A stretch of 64,000 bases of DNA from Novosphingobium barchaimii LL02 (GTDB lineage Bacteria > Pseudomonadota > Alphaproteobacteria > Sphingomonadales > Sphingomonadaceae): the NCBI RefSeq assembly GCF_001046635.1, contig NZ_KQ130457.1:247581-311580 (forward strand). The letters run 5' to 3'. Position 1 is the stretch's first letter, and each line of letters starts with the position of its first letter. The notes under the pieces are model-generated. The model saw only the letters and a program-made list of their open reading frames with translations, ran no database searches and was not told the origin of the DNA. The position numbers were made by a program, and so were the translations under genes. Shown piece after piece: positions 27,706-36,684 of the stretch.

Positions 27706-28745
27706 TGTGGGTCCGGTGAAGAAAGTTCTGCTGCGAACGTGGCGTCGGGCCCGGTGCGCGCGGTGGTGACCCTCTCTATCACCGTGCGGGTGTGCTCGGC
27801 TACGGTGCCCCAGGCGCTTTTCAGTCCAAAAGCGCGCTTGAGGAAGAAGTGCACGTCGGCCTCGTGCGTGATGCCCATGGCGCCGTGAACCTGGACGGCG
27901 GTGCGTGCGGCAAGGTCCGCTGCCTCACCGGCGGCGATCTTGGCGTGAGCGACACGGGCACGCGAAGCGGCAATGGCCAGCGGTAATTCCGCGGCGGCGG
28001 CATGGACGACGGGACGGGCGAATTCGATCGCGACCTGTGCGCTGGCGACCAGATGCTTGACTGCCTGATAGCTGCCGATCGGCTTGCCGAACTGCGTGCG
28101 ATCCTTGGCATAGGACACCGACATGTCGATGCATCGCTGGCCAAGGCCGATCATCTGCGCGGCCGCGAGAAGCGCCCCGCGTTCTGCGGCGAGGGCCCAG
28201 TCTCTTCCGACCAGGGTCGCGCTGGAGGGCGTCCATTCGACGGTGAACAGACGTCGGAAACTGTCGAAACTGTCCTGCCGCACGAGACTGACTGCTTCGG
28301 CTGGCACGAGATGGATTTCCTCGCCATGCCCCAGCAGCAGCGCCGAGGCCTGGTCGGCATCGCCGACGAAGCTGTTGGTGGGATGGCCGATCGCCACGAA
28401 ATCCCCGCTCGCGGCGCGCTCCAGCCACCCGTGATCGTCGGCGAGCGAGGCGAGCAGGGGAATCGTGACCCCGGCCAGTTCGATCAATGGTTCCGGAAGC
28501 CCGACGTAACCGGCCGCCTCAGCAATCCCGACAAGGTCTGTCAGGCCCAATTCCAGCCCGCCGGCGCTTTCGGGCGCCATGATCCCGGGCAGGCCCATCT
28601 CGCAGATGGTAGACCAGCGCCCGGCGTCGCGCGGGTTCCCGCTTTCCAGCAGCTTGCGCAAGTCTGAGGGAGTGCAGGTTTCCAGCAGCATCTCGCGTGC
28701 CGCCTCGGTGATGGCCGCCTGATCTTCGGTGAAGGCAAAATGCAT
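27702..28745 (-). CDS. Acyl-CoA dehydrogenase, short subunit type
   Basis: ACAD-fold protein of 347 residues (MHFAFTEDQAAITEAAREML; C-terminal VHGAMGITHEADVHFFLKRA). It is shorter than ordinary ACADs and follows a full-length ACAD gene with a 4-nt gap, the arrangement of heterotetrameric steroid-type ACADs such as mycobacterial ChsE1-ChsE2, where one subunit is shorter. Partnership is inferred from that. I chose the ATG at 28745, where the family N-terminus starts; GAGGG precedes it at a somewhat long spacing. Confidence 0.86.
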   Translation of the reverse strand: MHFAFTEDQAAITEAAREMLLETCTPSDLRKLLESGNPRDAGRWSTICEMGLPGIMAPESAGGLELGLTDLVGIAEAAGYVGLPEPLIELAGVTIPLLASLADDHGWLERAASGDFVAIGHPTNSFVGDADQASALLLGHGEEIHLVPAEAVSLVRQDSFDSFRRLFTVEWTPSSATLVGRDWALAAERGALLAAAQMIGLGQRCIDMSVSYAKDRTQFGKPIGSYQAVKHLVASAQVAIEFARPVVHAAAAELPLAIAASRARVAHAKIAAGEAADLAARTAVQVHGAMGITHEADVHFFLKRAFGLKSAWGTVAEHTRTVIERVTTARTGPDATFAAELSSPDPQ

Positions 28746-28749
28746 GGTC

Positions 28750-29910
28750 TCAGGCCCTCGGCATGCCGAGCATGCGCTCTGCGATGATGTTGCGCTGGAT
28801 CTCGTTGGAACCGGCATAAATCGGTCCCGGCAGCGCGAAGACGTACCCATCCAGCCAGTTGTCCGGATCGGCGGCAGCCGGCGCCAACGCGGTGAGTTCG
28901 GCTCGGTCGCCTAGGATGTCGAGGGCGGTCTGATGAAGCGCGATGTCGAGTTCGGACCAGAAGATCTTGTTCGTTGATGCCTCCGGCCCGATCGTGCCGC
29001 CGGCGGCGAGGCGCGAGGCCATCGCGTAGATCGTCAATGCATAGGCGTCTGCGTCCATCCAGCTTTTCGCCACGCGTTCGGCGATCGAGGCAGGAAGGGT
29101 GTCCTTGTGCTTTTCGTAAAGGGCTATCAATTTGCGGGCCGCCTGCTGGTAGCGTGCCGGCGATCGCAGCATAAGCCCGCGCTCGAACCCGGCGGTGGCC
29201 ATGCATACGTGCCAGCCCTGGCCTTCTTCGCCGAGCCGATTGGTTACGGGCACGCGAACGTCGTCGAGGAAGATTTCGGCAAAGACCAGTTCGCCGTCCA
29301 TTCGCGCGATCGGCCGGCGGGTAACTCCCGGCGCATCGAGCGGAAACAGGACGAGGCTCATGCCCTTGTGTCGTTCGCTGCCCGGCTCACGGAACAGGCC
29401 AAAGGCCCAGTCGGCGAAAGTGGCGCGGCTGGACCAGATCTTCTGGCCGTTGAGGACGTATTCGTCGCCGTCGCGCGTACAGGTCGAGCGCACACCGGCA
29501 AGATCGCTGCCGGCCCCAGGCTCCGACCATGCCTGGGCCCAGACGTCGTCGCCTGCGGCCATGCGCGGCAGGAAGCGGGACTTCTGTTCCTCGGTGCCGA
29601 ACTCCATCATCGTCGGGCCGAGCAGGAAAATACCGTTCTGGTTGACGCGGGTTGGCGCCCCCGCGCGGTAGTATTCCTCCTCGAAAATCAGCCAGCGGAT
29701 GAGGTCTAGACCGCGCCCTCCCAGTTCCTCGGGCCACGTGACCATGCCCCAGCGGCCTTCGTTGAGCTTGCGCTCCCACTCCCGGTGGGCCTCGAACCCT
29801 TCCTGGGTGAGGTCGAACGAAGGCAACGGGCCGGAAGGCACATTGGCCTCCATCCATTCGCGCACTTCCAGGCGGAATGCGCGTTGCTCAGGGGTATATT
29901 CGAGTTTCAC
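28750..29910 (-). CDS. Acyl-CoA dehydrogenase, long subunit type
   Basis: The 386-residue ACAD begins VKLEYTPEQRAFRLEVREWM from a GTG that overlaps the stop of the upstream crotonase (GTGA). FAD/substrate motifs are AQAWSEPGAGSDLAGVR near 125 and GQKIWSSRATFADW near 150; the C-terminus is YAGSNEIQRNIIAERMLGMP. The frame is open to 30438, but that extension has no ACAD similarity and covers the crotonase gene. It is the probable partner of the short ACAD downstream. Confidence 0.88.
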   Translation of the reverse strand: MKLEYTPEQRAFRLEVREWMEANVPSGPLPSFDLTQEGFEAHREWERKLNEGRWGMVTWPEELGGRGLDLIRWLIFEEEYYRAGAPTRVNQNGIFLLGPTMMEFGTEEQKSRFLPRMAAGDDVWAQAWSEPGAGSDLAGVRSTCTRDGDEYVLNGQKIWSSRATFADWAFGLFREPGSERHKGMSLVLFPLDAPGVTRRPIARMDGELVFAEIFLDDVRVPVTNRLGEEGQGWHVCMATAGFERGLMLRSPARYQQAARKLIALYEKHKDTLPASIAERVAKSWMDADAYALTIYAMASRLAAGGTIGPEASTNKIFWSELDIALHQTALDILGDRAELTALAPAAADPDNWLDGYVFALPGPIYAGSNEIQRNIIAERMLGMPRA

Positions 29911-30800
29911 GACCCTGCCTGCTTCTTGTTTTCCGCCGCCATCGCCTTGCCGTCGAGACCCGCGAGCGAGTTGCCCATGGTCAGATCGTTCTGCGCATGG
30001 GCGAAATGGTGCATGTGATAAACCGCATCCATCGCCGCGCGCTTGCCACGCAGTTCCTCGACGTGGTTCACGGCCTGTTTTGTCAGCCAGGCGCCGAGAC
30101 GCGGCTGCGCGGCCAGCTTCGCAGCGACGGCAGCCGTTTCCGCGCGCAAGGCATCGCGCGTGACGATGCGGTTGACCATGCCGAACTGCTCCGCGCGCTG
30201 TGCGCTCATCCGCTCGCCCAGCAGCAGGAACTCCTTGGCGATGCGCGGCGGAAGTTCGTAGGCGTGGGCGAAATACTCGACGCCGGGGATGCCCATGCGG
30301 ACAACAGGGTCCTGGAAGAAGGCATCGTCCGATGCGATTATGAGATCGCAGACCCAGGCCAGCATGAGGCCGCCGGCAATGCAGGCGCCCTGTACCATCG
30401 CCACGGTGGGTTTTGGGGCGTCGCGCCAGCGTCGGCACATGCCCAGGTACTGTTCCTGCTCACGGGTATAGAGCAGTTCAGCCGCCGGCTTGTTGGTGTG
30501 CGGCGCGATGAGCATCCGCTTGTCGAATTCATGGTGCAGATCGCGCCCCGGGGTCCCGATGTCGTGACCCGCCGAGAAGTGTTTGCCGTTGCCGGCCAGC
30601 ACGATCGCCTTGACCGCGTCGTCCCTCACCGCTCGCTGGAAGGCGTCGTCGAGGGCATAAGTCATCTGGCCGTTCTGGGCGTTGTTGAAGCTGGGTCGGT
30701 TCATCGTGATCCACGCGACCGATTCGATCACTTCGTAGAGGATCGGCTCGTCCGTTTCGTATGTGATATCGACCTTCTGGGGTTCGACTAGGTCAGTCAT
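29907..30800 (-). CDS. Crotonase-family protein lacking both canonical glutamates
   Basis: The 297-residue crotonase has FSAGHDIGTPG near 75 and IAGGLMLAWVCD near 143-154. The two positions of the hydratase glutamates read Met (GGLMLAW) and Val (FQDPVVRMG). It is paralogous to the protein at 12201, sharing AWVCD, GVEY/GVEW and a His-rich C-terminal half (MHHFAHAQN here). The ATG at 30800 overlaps the stop of the NDP-forming CoA ligase by 8 nt. The reaction is unlikely to be plain hydration. Confidence 0.85.
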   Translation of the reverse strand: MTDLVEPQKVDITYETDEPILYEVIESVAWITMNRPSFNNAQNGQMTYALDDAFQRAVRDDAVKAIVLAGNGKHFSAGHDIGTPGRDLHHEFDKRMLIAPHTNKPAAELLYTREQEQYLGMCRRWRDAPKPTVAMVQGACIAGGLMLAWVCDLIIASDDAFFQDPVVRMGIPGVEYFAHAYELPPRIAKEFLLLGERMSAQRAEQFGMVNRIVTRDALRAETAAVAAKLAAQPRLGAWLTKQAVNHVEELRGKRAAMDAVYHMHHFAHAQNDLTMGNSLAGLDGKAMAAENKKQAGS

Positions 30801-32883
30801 GGCCGTTCTCCGTCTGCCCATTGAGCAGCACGAGCGCATCGACCGCGACCGCACCGCGCCCCTCGGGCAGCACCAGCAAGGGGTTCACTTCAACTTCGCG
30901 CAACATGTCACCCCCGGCAAGCACTGCCTGACCGAGTGCGGCGATGGCGCGCGCCGCAGCCGGGACATCGGCCTTGGGCGCGCCGCGATAGCCGTCCAGC
31001 AGACGGAAGCCCTTGAGACTGCGCAGCATCGCTTCCGCGCCTTGCGCATCCACCGGAAGCAGTGCGTGGCATGCATCCTTCATCAGTTCGGTCCACACGC
31101 CGCCCAAGCCGACTGTCAGCATCCAGCCGAACACCGGGTCGCGGGTGACGCCGGCAAGGATTTCGACGCCGCCAGTCAGCATCGGCTCCAGTGTCACCCC
31201 TTCGATGTGGACACCGGGCAAGGCCTGCGCCTTTGCCATGACGTCCGCGTAGCCTTCCTCGACGGCCTCGGCGGTCGTCAGGCCGAGCTTGATCAGACCA
31301 TACTCGGTCTTGTGCGCAACGTCGGGGCTGACGAGTTTGAGCACGAGCGGAAAACCGACTGCCTCGGCTGCTTCGCGCACTTGGCCGGCGTCAGTGACCA
31401 GCCGGTCCTCGACGACCGGGACGCCGAAGCGGGCGAGTGCCTCCTTCGCTTCGGTTTCCGACAGGGCGGAGCGATCTGCCGCGATCTCGGGCCAGGTCGC
31501 CGTGTCGGACGTATCGGCAGCGATGGCGGTGCCGGCCTTCTTCCATTGGCCATAAGCGCAGATCGCGCGGGCGGCCCGGTCGAAGTCGTCGAAATAGCCG
31601 ATCCCTGCGGCAGCGAGCCGTTCCCGATCGGCCATGGCGAAAGTGTCTATCACGATGATAGCCTTGCCGCTTTGCGCCGCGGCCTTTTCGACCTGATCCA
31701 GCGCGCTCGTCAGGAAAGCGCCCGGCAGATAGAGTAGCAGGACGTCGATATCGTCCGGCTGCAACGCCAGCTTGATGCATTCTGAAAGGAAGTTGTTGGA
31801 ATTGACGATGTTGCCGGTGAGATCGACCGGGTTCGACACCATCGAGTGCCCCGGGATCTGGGCATCGAGGCCGTCCTGGACGTCCTGCGGGAAGCTGGGC
31901 ACATCGCCCCCGGCCAGAGACAGCGCATCTGAAAGGATCGCCCCGGCCGCCCCGGAAATACTCAGGATCGCGCAGTTGCTCCCACCGATTTTGCCGCCCA
32001 GCGTATGCAGGTAGGCCAGGTCGGCCAGACCCGAAAGCTCGGAAGCGCGCGCCACTCCGGCGCGGGCGAAGGCGGCGTCGTAAGCGGCATTGTCGCCAGC
32101 GAGCGCGGCGGTGTGCGATCGGGTGGCCTCGGCCCCTTTTTCGCTGGCTCCTACCTTGTAGACGGCCAGCAGCTTGCCCGCTGCCCGGAACTTACGGGCA
32201 GCGGCCAGGAACTTGGCACCGTCGCGCAGCTCCTCGATATAGCACAGCGCCGAGGTGGTGGCGTCGTCGCCTGCGAGGTAATCCAGGTAATCGCTGAAAT
32301 CGACGGTAGCTTCGTTGCCGGTGTTGATGACCTGGCTGAAGGTGACGCCGGCACGGCGGGCCATGCGAAAAACGGTGGCGCACATGTTGCCGCTCTGGGT
32401 CAGCAAGGCGGTGGACCCCGCCGGTTCACCGGGCTGGAAGGACTGGCCGAACGTGGTGAAGATTGCATCGGTGAAGTTGGCGTTGCCCATGCAGTTGGGC
32501 CCTGCCACCTTCATGCCGCTGCGCTGTGCGAAGGCGACGAGTTCGTCCTGCCGGGCCTGTCCTTCGGGCTCGTTGGTCTCGGCGTAGCCCGAGGCATAAA
32601 CCAGGGCTGCGGGAATGCCCAGCGCGTGGCAGCGTTCGAGCTGCCCCAGTGTGGCTTCGGCCGAGACCGCGAGGATGGCGAGGTCGACCGCTTCGGGTAC
32701 GGATTCGATGTCCTTGTAGGCTGGACGGCCCTGAACGGTCTCGTTCTTGGGATTGACGGCATGCACGCGGTCGAACCCGGCGCGCACAAGCAGTTCAAGC
32801 GGCACCCCGCCGATGCGCGCCTTGTTGTCCGACGCCCCGATGATCGCGATCGAGCGGGGCTTGAGCAGTGCTTCGAGGCTCAT
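30793..32883 (-). CDS. NDP-forming acyl-CoA synthetase (acetate--CoA ligase family)
   Basis: The 696-residue protein fuses the alpha and beta parts of ADP-forming acyl-CoA synthetases. The CoA-binding Rossmann domain (SIAIIGASDNKARIGG) is N-terminal, then the succinyl-CoA-ligase-like domain with the phosphorylated His in RSHTAALAGD near 255, then an ATP-grasp domain from about 460 (FPLVLKLVSPDVAHKTEYG). It makes acyl-CoA from acid, ATP and CoA reversibly. Its stop overlaps the next gene and its ATG overlaps the BVMO stop (ATGA), so it belongs firmly to this operon. Confidence 0.9.
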   Translation of the reverse strand: MSLEALLKPRSIAIIGASDNKARIGGVPLELLVRAGFDRVHAVNPKNETVQGRPAYKDIESVPEAVDLAILAVSAEATLGQLERCHALGIPAALVYASGYAETNEPEGQARQDELVAFAQRSGMKVAGPNCMGNANFTDAIFTTFGQSFQPGEPAGSTALLTQSGNMCATVFRMARRAGVTFSQVINTGNEATVDFSDYLDYLAGDDATTSALCYIEELRDGAKFLAAARKFRAAGKLLAVYKVGASEKGAEATRSHTAALAGDNAAYDAAFARAGVARASELSGLADLAYLHTLGGKIGGSNCAILSISGAAGAILSDALSLAGGDVPSFPQDVQDGLDAQIPGHSMVSNPVDLTGNIVNSNNFLSECIKLALQPDDIDVLLLYLPGAFLTSALDQVEKAAAQSGKAIIVIDTFAMADRERLAAAGIGYFDDFDRAARAICAYGQWKKAGTAIAADTSDTATWPEIAADRSALSETEAKEALARFGVPVVEDRLVTDAGQVREAAEAVGFPLVLKLVSPDVAHKTEYGLIKLGLTTAEAVEEGYADVMAKAQALPGVHIEGVTLEPMLTGGVEILAGVTRDPVFGWMLTVGLGGVWTELMKDACHALLPVDAQGAEAMLRSLKGFRLLDGYRGAPKADVPAAARAIAALGQAVLAGGDMLREVEVNPLLVLPEGRGAVAVDALVLLNGQTENGHD

Positions 32884-34853
32884 GCGGCCTCATCCTTGCC
32901 GGGGGCGGCCGGGCCGGGCGTGAAAGCATATTCGGCCGGGTCGAAGTTCTCGGTCAGGTTGCGATAATCGACGAGTCGCCAGGGTGAGTTCGCGGTGACG
33001 CGCCCATCCTTGTTCTTGTACCAGCTGGTGACGCCAGGATGCGACCAGACCATGCCGCGATGCGCGGCATCAACCTTGTCCTGGTAATCCCAGAATGCCT
33101 CCGGCTTGACCTCGAGCGCGGCATTGCCGGTTTCCACCAGTTCGCGCAGCCCCTGCATGATGTAGCGGATCTGGCATTCGGAGTGGAATACCGCGCTGCC
33201 GCCGTGGGCCAGATTGGTGTTGGGGCCGTAGATCACGAAGAAGTTCGGGAAATCGGGAACGGTGATGCCCAGGTGCGCGCGGGGATCGTCCTCGCCCCAG
33301 CGTTCGCGGATAACGGCGCCGTTGCGGCCTTCGATATGCATCGGCCACAGCAGGCGGCGCGCCTGGAAGCCGGTCGCCATGACGATGATGTCGACTTCGT
33401 GACGCACGCCATCCTTGTCGATCACCGCATCCGCCTCGACATGGTCGATGCCGCTGTCGATCAGATCGACGTTGGGCCGGGTCAGCATGCGGTACCAGTG
33501 GTTGTCGCGCAGCATGCGCTTGCCATAGGGCGGGAAGTCTGGGGTCGCCTTGCGGATCAGTTCAGGATCGTAGTTCACTTCTCGGGCGATGTGTTCTTCA
33601 AGCTGCTTGCGGACAAGGGCATTGTCCGCGTTCAGCGATCGTGCGCTGTCATGCCAGTCGGGGTCGATCCGCAGCTTGTCGTGGAAGGTGTCCGAAGAGG
33701 ACCAGAACAGCTGGAAACGGAACCATTTGGAATAGAAGGGAATGTTCCGCAGCACCCACTTCTTGTCGTCAGTGACTTTTTCGAAGTAGAGCGGGTTGTG
33801 CATTGCCCAGTGGGGCGAACGCTGGAAGATCGCCAGGTTGCCGACGACCGGGGCGATGGCGGGCGCGATCTGCATGCCCGACGCACCTGTGCCGATCATC
33901 GCCACCCGCTTGCCGGCCAGATCGACCGAATGATCCCAACGCGCCGAGTGGAAGGCAGGCCCCTCGAACGTGTCGAGCCCGGCGATATCAGGCATCTGCG
34001 GGCGGTTGAGCTGGCCAACCGCACTCACCACGGCGTTGGCGCTGGTGCTGTACGTCGAGCCATCGGCGCGGCGGACCTCGACGTTCCATATCAGCGCTTC
34101 GTCGTCCCAGATCGCCGAGACGACCTCTTCCTGGAACCGGATCGCGCCACGGATGCCGTTCAGCTCGGCATTGCGCTTGATGTAGCCTTCGATCTCGTCG
34201 CCCTTGGCGAAGAAGTGATTCCAGTCGTCATTGATGGCGAAGGAATAGGAATAAAAGTGGTTTGCCGTATCGACGCCGATGCCGGGATACGTGTTTTCGT
34301 ACCAGGTGCCGCCGACCTCTTCGTTCTTTTCGATGATGACGTGGTCGATGCCGGCCTGCTTGAGCTTGATCGCAAGGGCAACCCCCGAAAAGCCCGCACC
34401 GATCACGAGGACCTTGAAGTCCGCCAGAGCTTCGGCGCTGGGCTCTTTGCGCCATTTGACGGTCTTCGGGTCGATTTCCGCGAGATCGAGTTCCTCGATC
34501 GCGAGTGGCAGGTATTCCGGCGGAACGGTCTGTCCGGTGCACGCGTTCAGCATGGCCTGGAGCAGATCCATCGGCGGAGCAAGCGGCAGCGGTCGTCCGC
34601 GGTCGGCATAGTCGGCCAGAACATTGGCAACTGCTTCGCGCAGCTCGGCCTTCAGTTCGGCCGGGGTTTCATCATGAAAGCTCCAGGGCCCTTTGATGTG
34701 CGGCGCAATGCGTTCAAGCCAGGCCGAATCGCCGCCCAGATGGACGAGTACCATGAGCAGGGGCGCCGTATCGGCATGTTCAAGGTGCTTCAGCAGGGCG
34801 GCGCGGTCACTGACCAACTGCTTCAATCCCTGCGGATCATTCTGGGGAATCAT
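32880..34853 (-). CDS. Baeyer-Villiger monooxygenase with N-terminal extension
   Basis: Flavin monooxygenase of 657 residues. A helical N-terminal extension of about 145 residues precedes FAD-binding GAGFSG (near 152) and GGTWYENTYPGIGVD. The full BVMO fingerprint FEGPAFHSARWD is present near 290, followed by NADPH-binding GTGASG. Size and extension resemble 4-hydroxyacetophenone monooxygenase-type enzymes. It converts a ketone into an ester or lactone. First gene of the minus operon 34853-26815, divergent from the DUF35/thiolase operon. GAGTGGAAG precedes the ATG. Confidence 0.9.
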   Translation of the reverse strand: MIPQNDPQGLKQLVSDRAALLKHLEHADTAPLLMVLVHLGGDSAWLERIAPHIKGPWSFHDETPAELKAELREAVANVLADYADRGRPLPLAPPMDLLQAMLNACTGQTVPPEYLPLAIEELDLAEIDPKTVKWRKEPSAEALADFKVLVIGAGFSGVALAIKLKQAGIDHVIIEKNEEVGGTWYENTYPGIGVDTANHFYSYSFAINDDWNHFFAKGDEIEGYIKRNAELNGIRGAIRFQEEVVSAIWDDEALIWNVEVRRADGSTYSTSANAVVSAVGQLNRPQMPDIAGLDTFEGPAFHSARWDHSVDLAGKRVAMIGTGASGMQIAPAIAPVVGNLAIFQRSPHWAMHNPLYFEKVTDDKKWVLRNIPFYSKWFRFQLFWSSSDTFHDKLRIDPDWHDSARSLNADNALVRKQLEEHIAREVNYDPELIRKATPDFPPYGKRMLRDNHWYRMLTRPNVDLIDSGIDHVEADAVIDKDGVRHEVDIIVMATGFQARRLLWPMHIEGRNGAVIRERWGEDDPRAHLGITVPDFPNFFVIYGPNTNLAHGGSAVFHSECQIRYIMQGLRELVETGNAALEVKPEAFWDYQDKVDAAHRGMVWSHPGVTSWYKNKDGRVTANSPWRLVDYRNLTENFDPAEYAFTPGPAAPGKDEAA

Positions 34854-34987
34854 CGGCTTCCACTCTCACCTAGGGTTATCATCTGTGCCATCATCTCGGA
34901 GCTTCGGGTTCGGCTGCGTCACGAGGATTGTGCGGCTTGCCCTTGACGGCTCATGGCTGAAATTCTCTCCTAATCGCTGTAGCCATT

Positions 34988-35009
34988 ATTGCAATAGCAT
35001 CGTTTCATT
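34988..35009. promoter_or_regulatory. Operator-like dyad, site 7
   Basis: ATTGCA-N10-TTCATT, one mismatch, in the 208-nt divergent gap between the BVMO operon and the DUF35/thiolase operon. Confidence 0.45.
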
Positions 35010-35061
35010 GATTATTGCCGTCGGTAGTGGCATTGGCGATGAGACGCCCGGGAAACAGGGC

Positions 35062-35544
35062 ATGGAACGCGGCATGCAAGGGCGAATCGAAGCCCCGGTT
35101 GGGAGAAGGACACTGGTTCAAAGCGATAAGACCCAGGCGCAGCCCGCGCACAAGGCGATCAGGGTTGCTGCTGATGGCAGCGCCGTGATCGAAGGCCGCA
35201 AGTGCGTGGATTGCGGGGCCGTCGTCGCCGATGCGACCATGGCCTGCCGGGCCTGTGGCAGCCGCACGCCGCTTGAGGCGGTGCGTGCCGGGCCGGGCGG
35301 CAAGGTGTTCAGCTGGTCGGTCATTCACCGCAGCTATCCGGGCATTCCCGTACCGTTTGTGTCTGCGATCGTCGATCTTGATGGAGGCCTCACGCTCAAA
35401 GGCACCCTGCGCGGTATTGCGCCCGAGGCCGTGCATCCCGATCTGGCGGTGGAAGCCGTGATCGACGATGCGGGCGGTATTCTTGACAAGGAAGGCCGGC
35501 CTTACGTCGGGTTTCACTTCGTCCCGAAAGGAGTTGGCCAGTGA
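35062..35544 (+). CDS. DUF35 / Zn-ribbon OB-fold protein, thiolase partner
   Basis: Acyl-CoA-associated accessory protein of about 160 residues. The rubredoxin-like zinc ribbon reads CVDCGAVVADATMACRACGS near 52-71 (CxxC-x10-CxxC), followed by an OB-fold (GGKVFSWSVIHRSYPGIPVP). DUF35 proteins bind SCP-x/Ltp thiolases or aldolases. The stop overlaps the GTG start of the thiolase gene (GTGA), matching that partnership. I chose ATG at 35062; ATG at 35074 has an equally good upstream purine run. Frames further upstream have no similarity. Confidence 0.85.
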   Translation: MERGMQGRIEAPVGRRTLVQSDKTQAQPAHKAIRVAADGSAVIEGRKCVDCGAVVADATMACRACGSRTPLEAVRAGPGGKVFSWSVIHRSYPGIPVPFVSAIVDLDGGLTLKGTLRGIAPEAVHPDLAVEAVIDDAGGILDKEGRPYVGFHFVPKGVGQ

Positions 35545-36683
35545 GCGACGCATTCATCGTGGGCGCGGACATGATCCGCTTCGGGCGGCACCCGGACCGG
35601 ACGCCGTTCCAGCTGGCGGCAGAAGCCGCTTTGCTGGCGCTTGACGATGCCGGTATCACGATCCGCGAGGTCGAGGCGATCTACGCCGGCTCGACGTTCA
35701 ATTCCGCCTCGATGGTAGCCCAGCGGGTGCTCCAGCTCATCGGTCAGACCGGGGCGATGTGTGTCAACGTCTCCAATGCCTGCGCTGCCGGGGCCACTGC
35801 CGTTCGGCAGGCGATCCTCGCCGTGAAAAGCGGGGAGTACGACGTCGTCCTCGCTGTCGGCGCGGAAAAGAATCCGCGCGGCCTGATGGGCGGACCTCTG
35901 ACGGAAGGACCTCCGCCGGAAGGGCTGTTCGGTTCGGTCGCGCCGCCGTCGATTTTCGCCGAGGCTGGCATGGTCCACGCCAGCCGATACGGCACGACGA
36001 TCGAGCAGTTCGCCAAGGTGGCGGTCAAGAACCACCACCATGCCACGATGAATCCCAAGGCGGCCTATCGTACCGAGACGCCGCTGGAAGATGTGCTGGC
36101 CAGCGAAATGATCGCCTGGCCGCTGACGAAGCTGATGTGCTCACCCAATGTCGATGGTGCCGCCGCCGTGGTCGTCGTATCCGAACGCAAGGCTCGCGAA
36201 CTGGGGCTGGCCCGCGCCGTAAGGGTGAGGGGTTCGGTACTGGTTTCAGACCCTTACGAGGCCCGCGCGCCCGAGATGTTCGACCCCAACTCCGTGACGC
36301 GGCTGGCCGTTGGCAAGGCGTACGAACAGGCCGGGCTCGGGCCGGAGGACCTTGACATGGTCGAGTTGCACGATTGCTTCGCCACGGCGGAACTGCTGCA
36401 CTACGAGAATCTGGGTCTGTGCGGCGAAGGTGAGGCCGGGCGCCTGATCGACAGCGGAGATACCGCGCTGGGCGGAAGGCTTCCGGTGAACGTCTCGGGC
36501 GGATTGCTGGCCAAGGGCCATCCGATCGGCGCGACGGGCGTCGCCAACATCGTCGAGGTCGTCCATCATCTGCGTGGTGAAGCCGGCGCCAGGCAGGTCG
36601 AGGGCGCACGGATCGGTCTGACCCATGTCCTTGGCTTCGCTTCGGTCGCCGCTGCGGGCGTCCATGTGCTGGAGAAAGCGTGA
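35541..36683 (+). CDS. SCP-x-type thiolase (lipid-transfer-protein family)
   Basis: Thiolase-fold enzyme of 380 residues. The nucleophile Cys lies in NVSNACAAGATA near 80-91, the SCP-x signature is ELHDCFATAELLHYENLGL near 275, and the catalytic His is in GGLLAKGHPIGATG near 325. With these residues present, thiolytic cleavage of a 3-oxoacyl-CoA is plausible; a retro-aldol role as in Ltp2-DUF35 is the alternative. GTG start at 35541 with GAAAGGAG upstream. It is coupled to the DUF35 gene. Confidence 0.88.
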   Translation: MSDAFIVGADMIRFGRHPDRTPFQLAAEAALLALDDAGITIREVEAIYAGSTFNSASMVAQRVLQLIGQTGAMCVNVSNACAAGATAVRQAILAVKSGEYDVVLAVGAEKNPRGLMGGPLTEGPPPEGLFGSVAPPSIFAEAGMVHASRYGTTIEQFAKVAVKNHHHATMNPKAAYRTETPLEDVLASEMIAWPLTKLMCSPNVDGAAAVVVVSERKARELGLARAVRVRGSVLVSDPYEARAPEMFDPNSVTRLAVGKAYEQAGLGPEDLDMVELHDCFATAELLHYENLGLCGEGEAGRLIDSGDTALGGRLPVNVSGGLLAKGHPIGATGVANIVEVVHHLRGEAGARQVEGARIGLTHVLGFASVAAAGVHVLEKA

Positions 36684-36684
36684 C

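Noticed and set aside
33039-34946. Plus-strand frame (635 codons) opposite the second BVMO
   Set aside because: Antisense of a gene with complete FAD, NADPH and BVMO motifs; no domain in the shadow.
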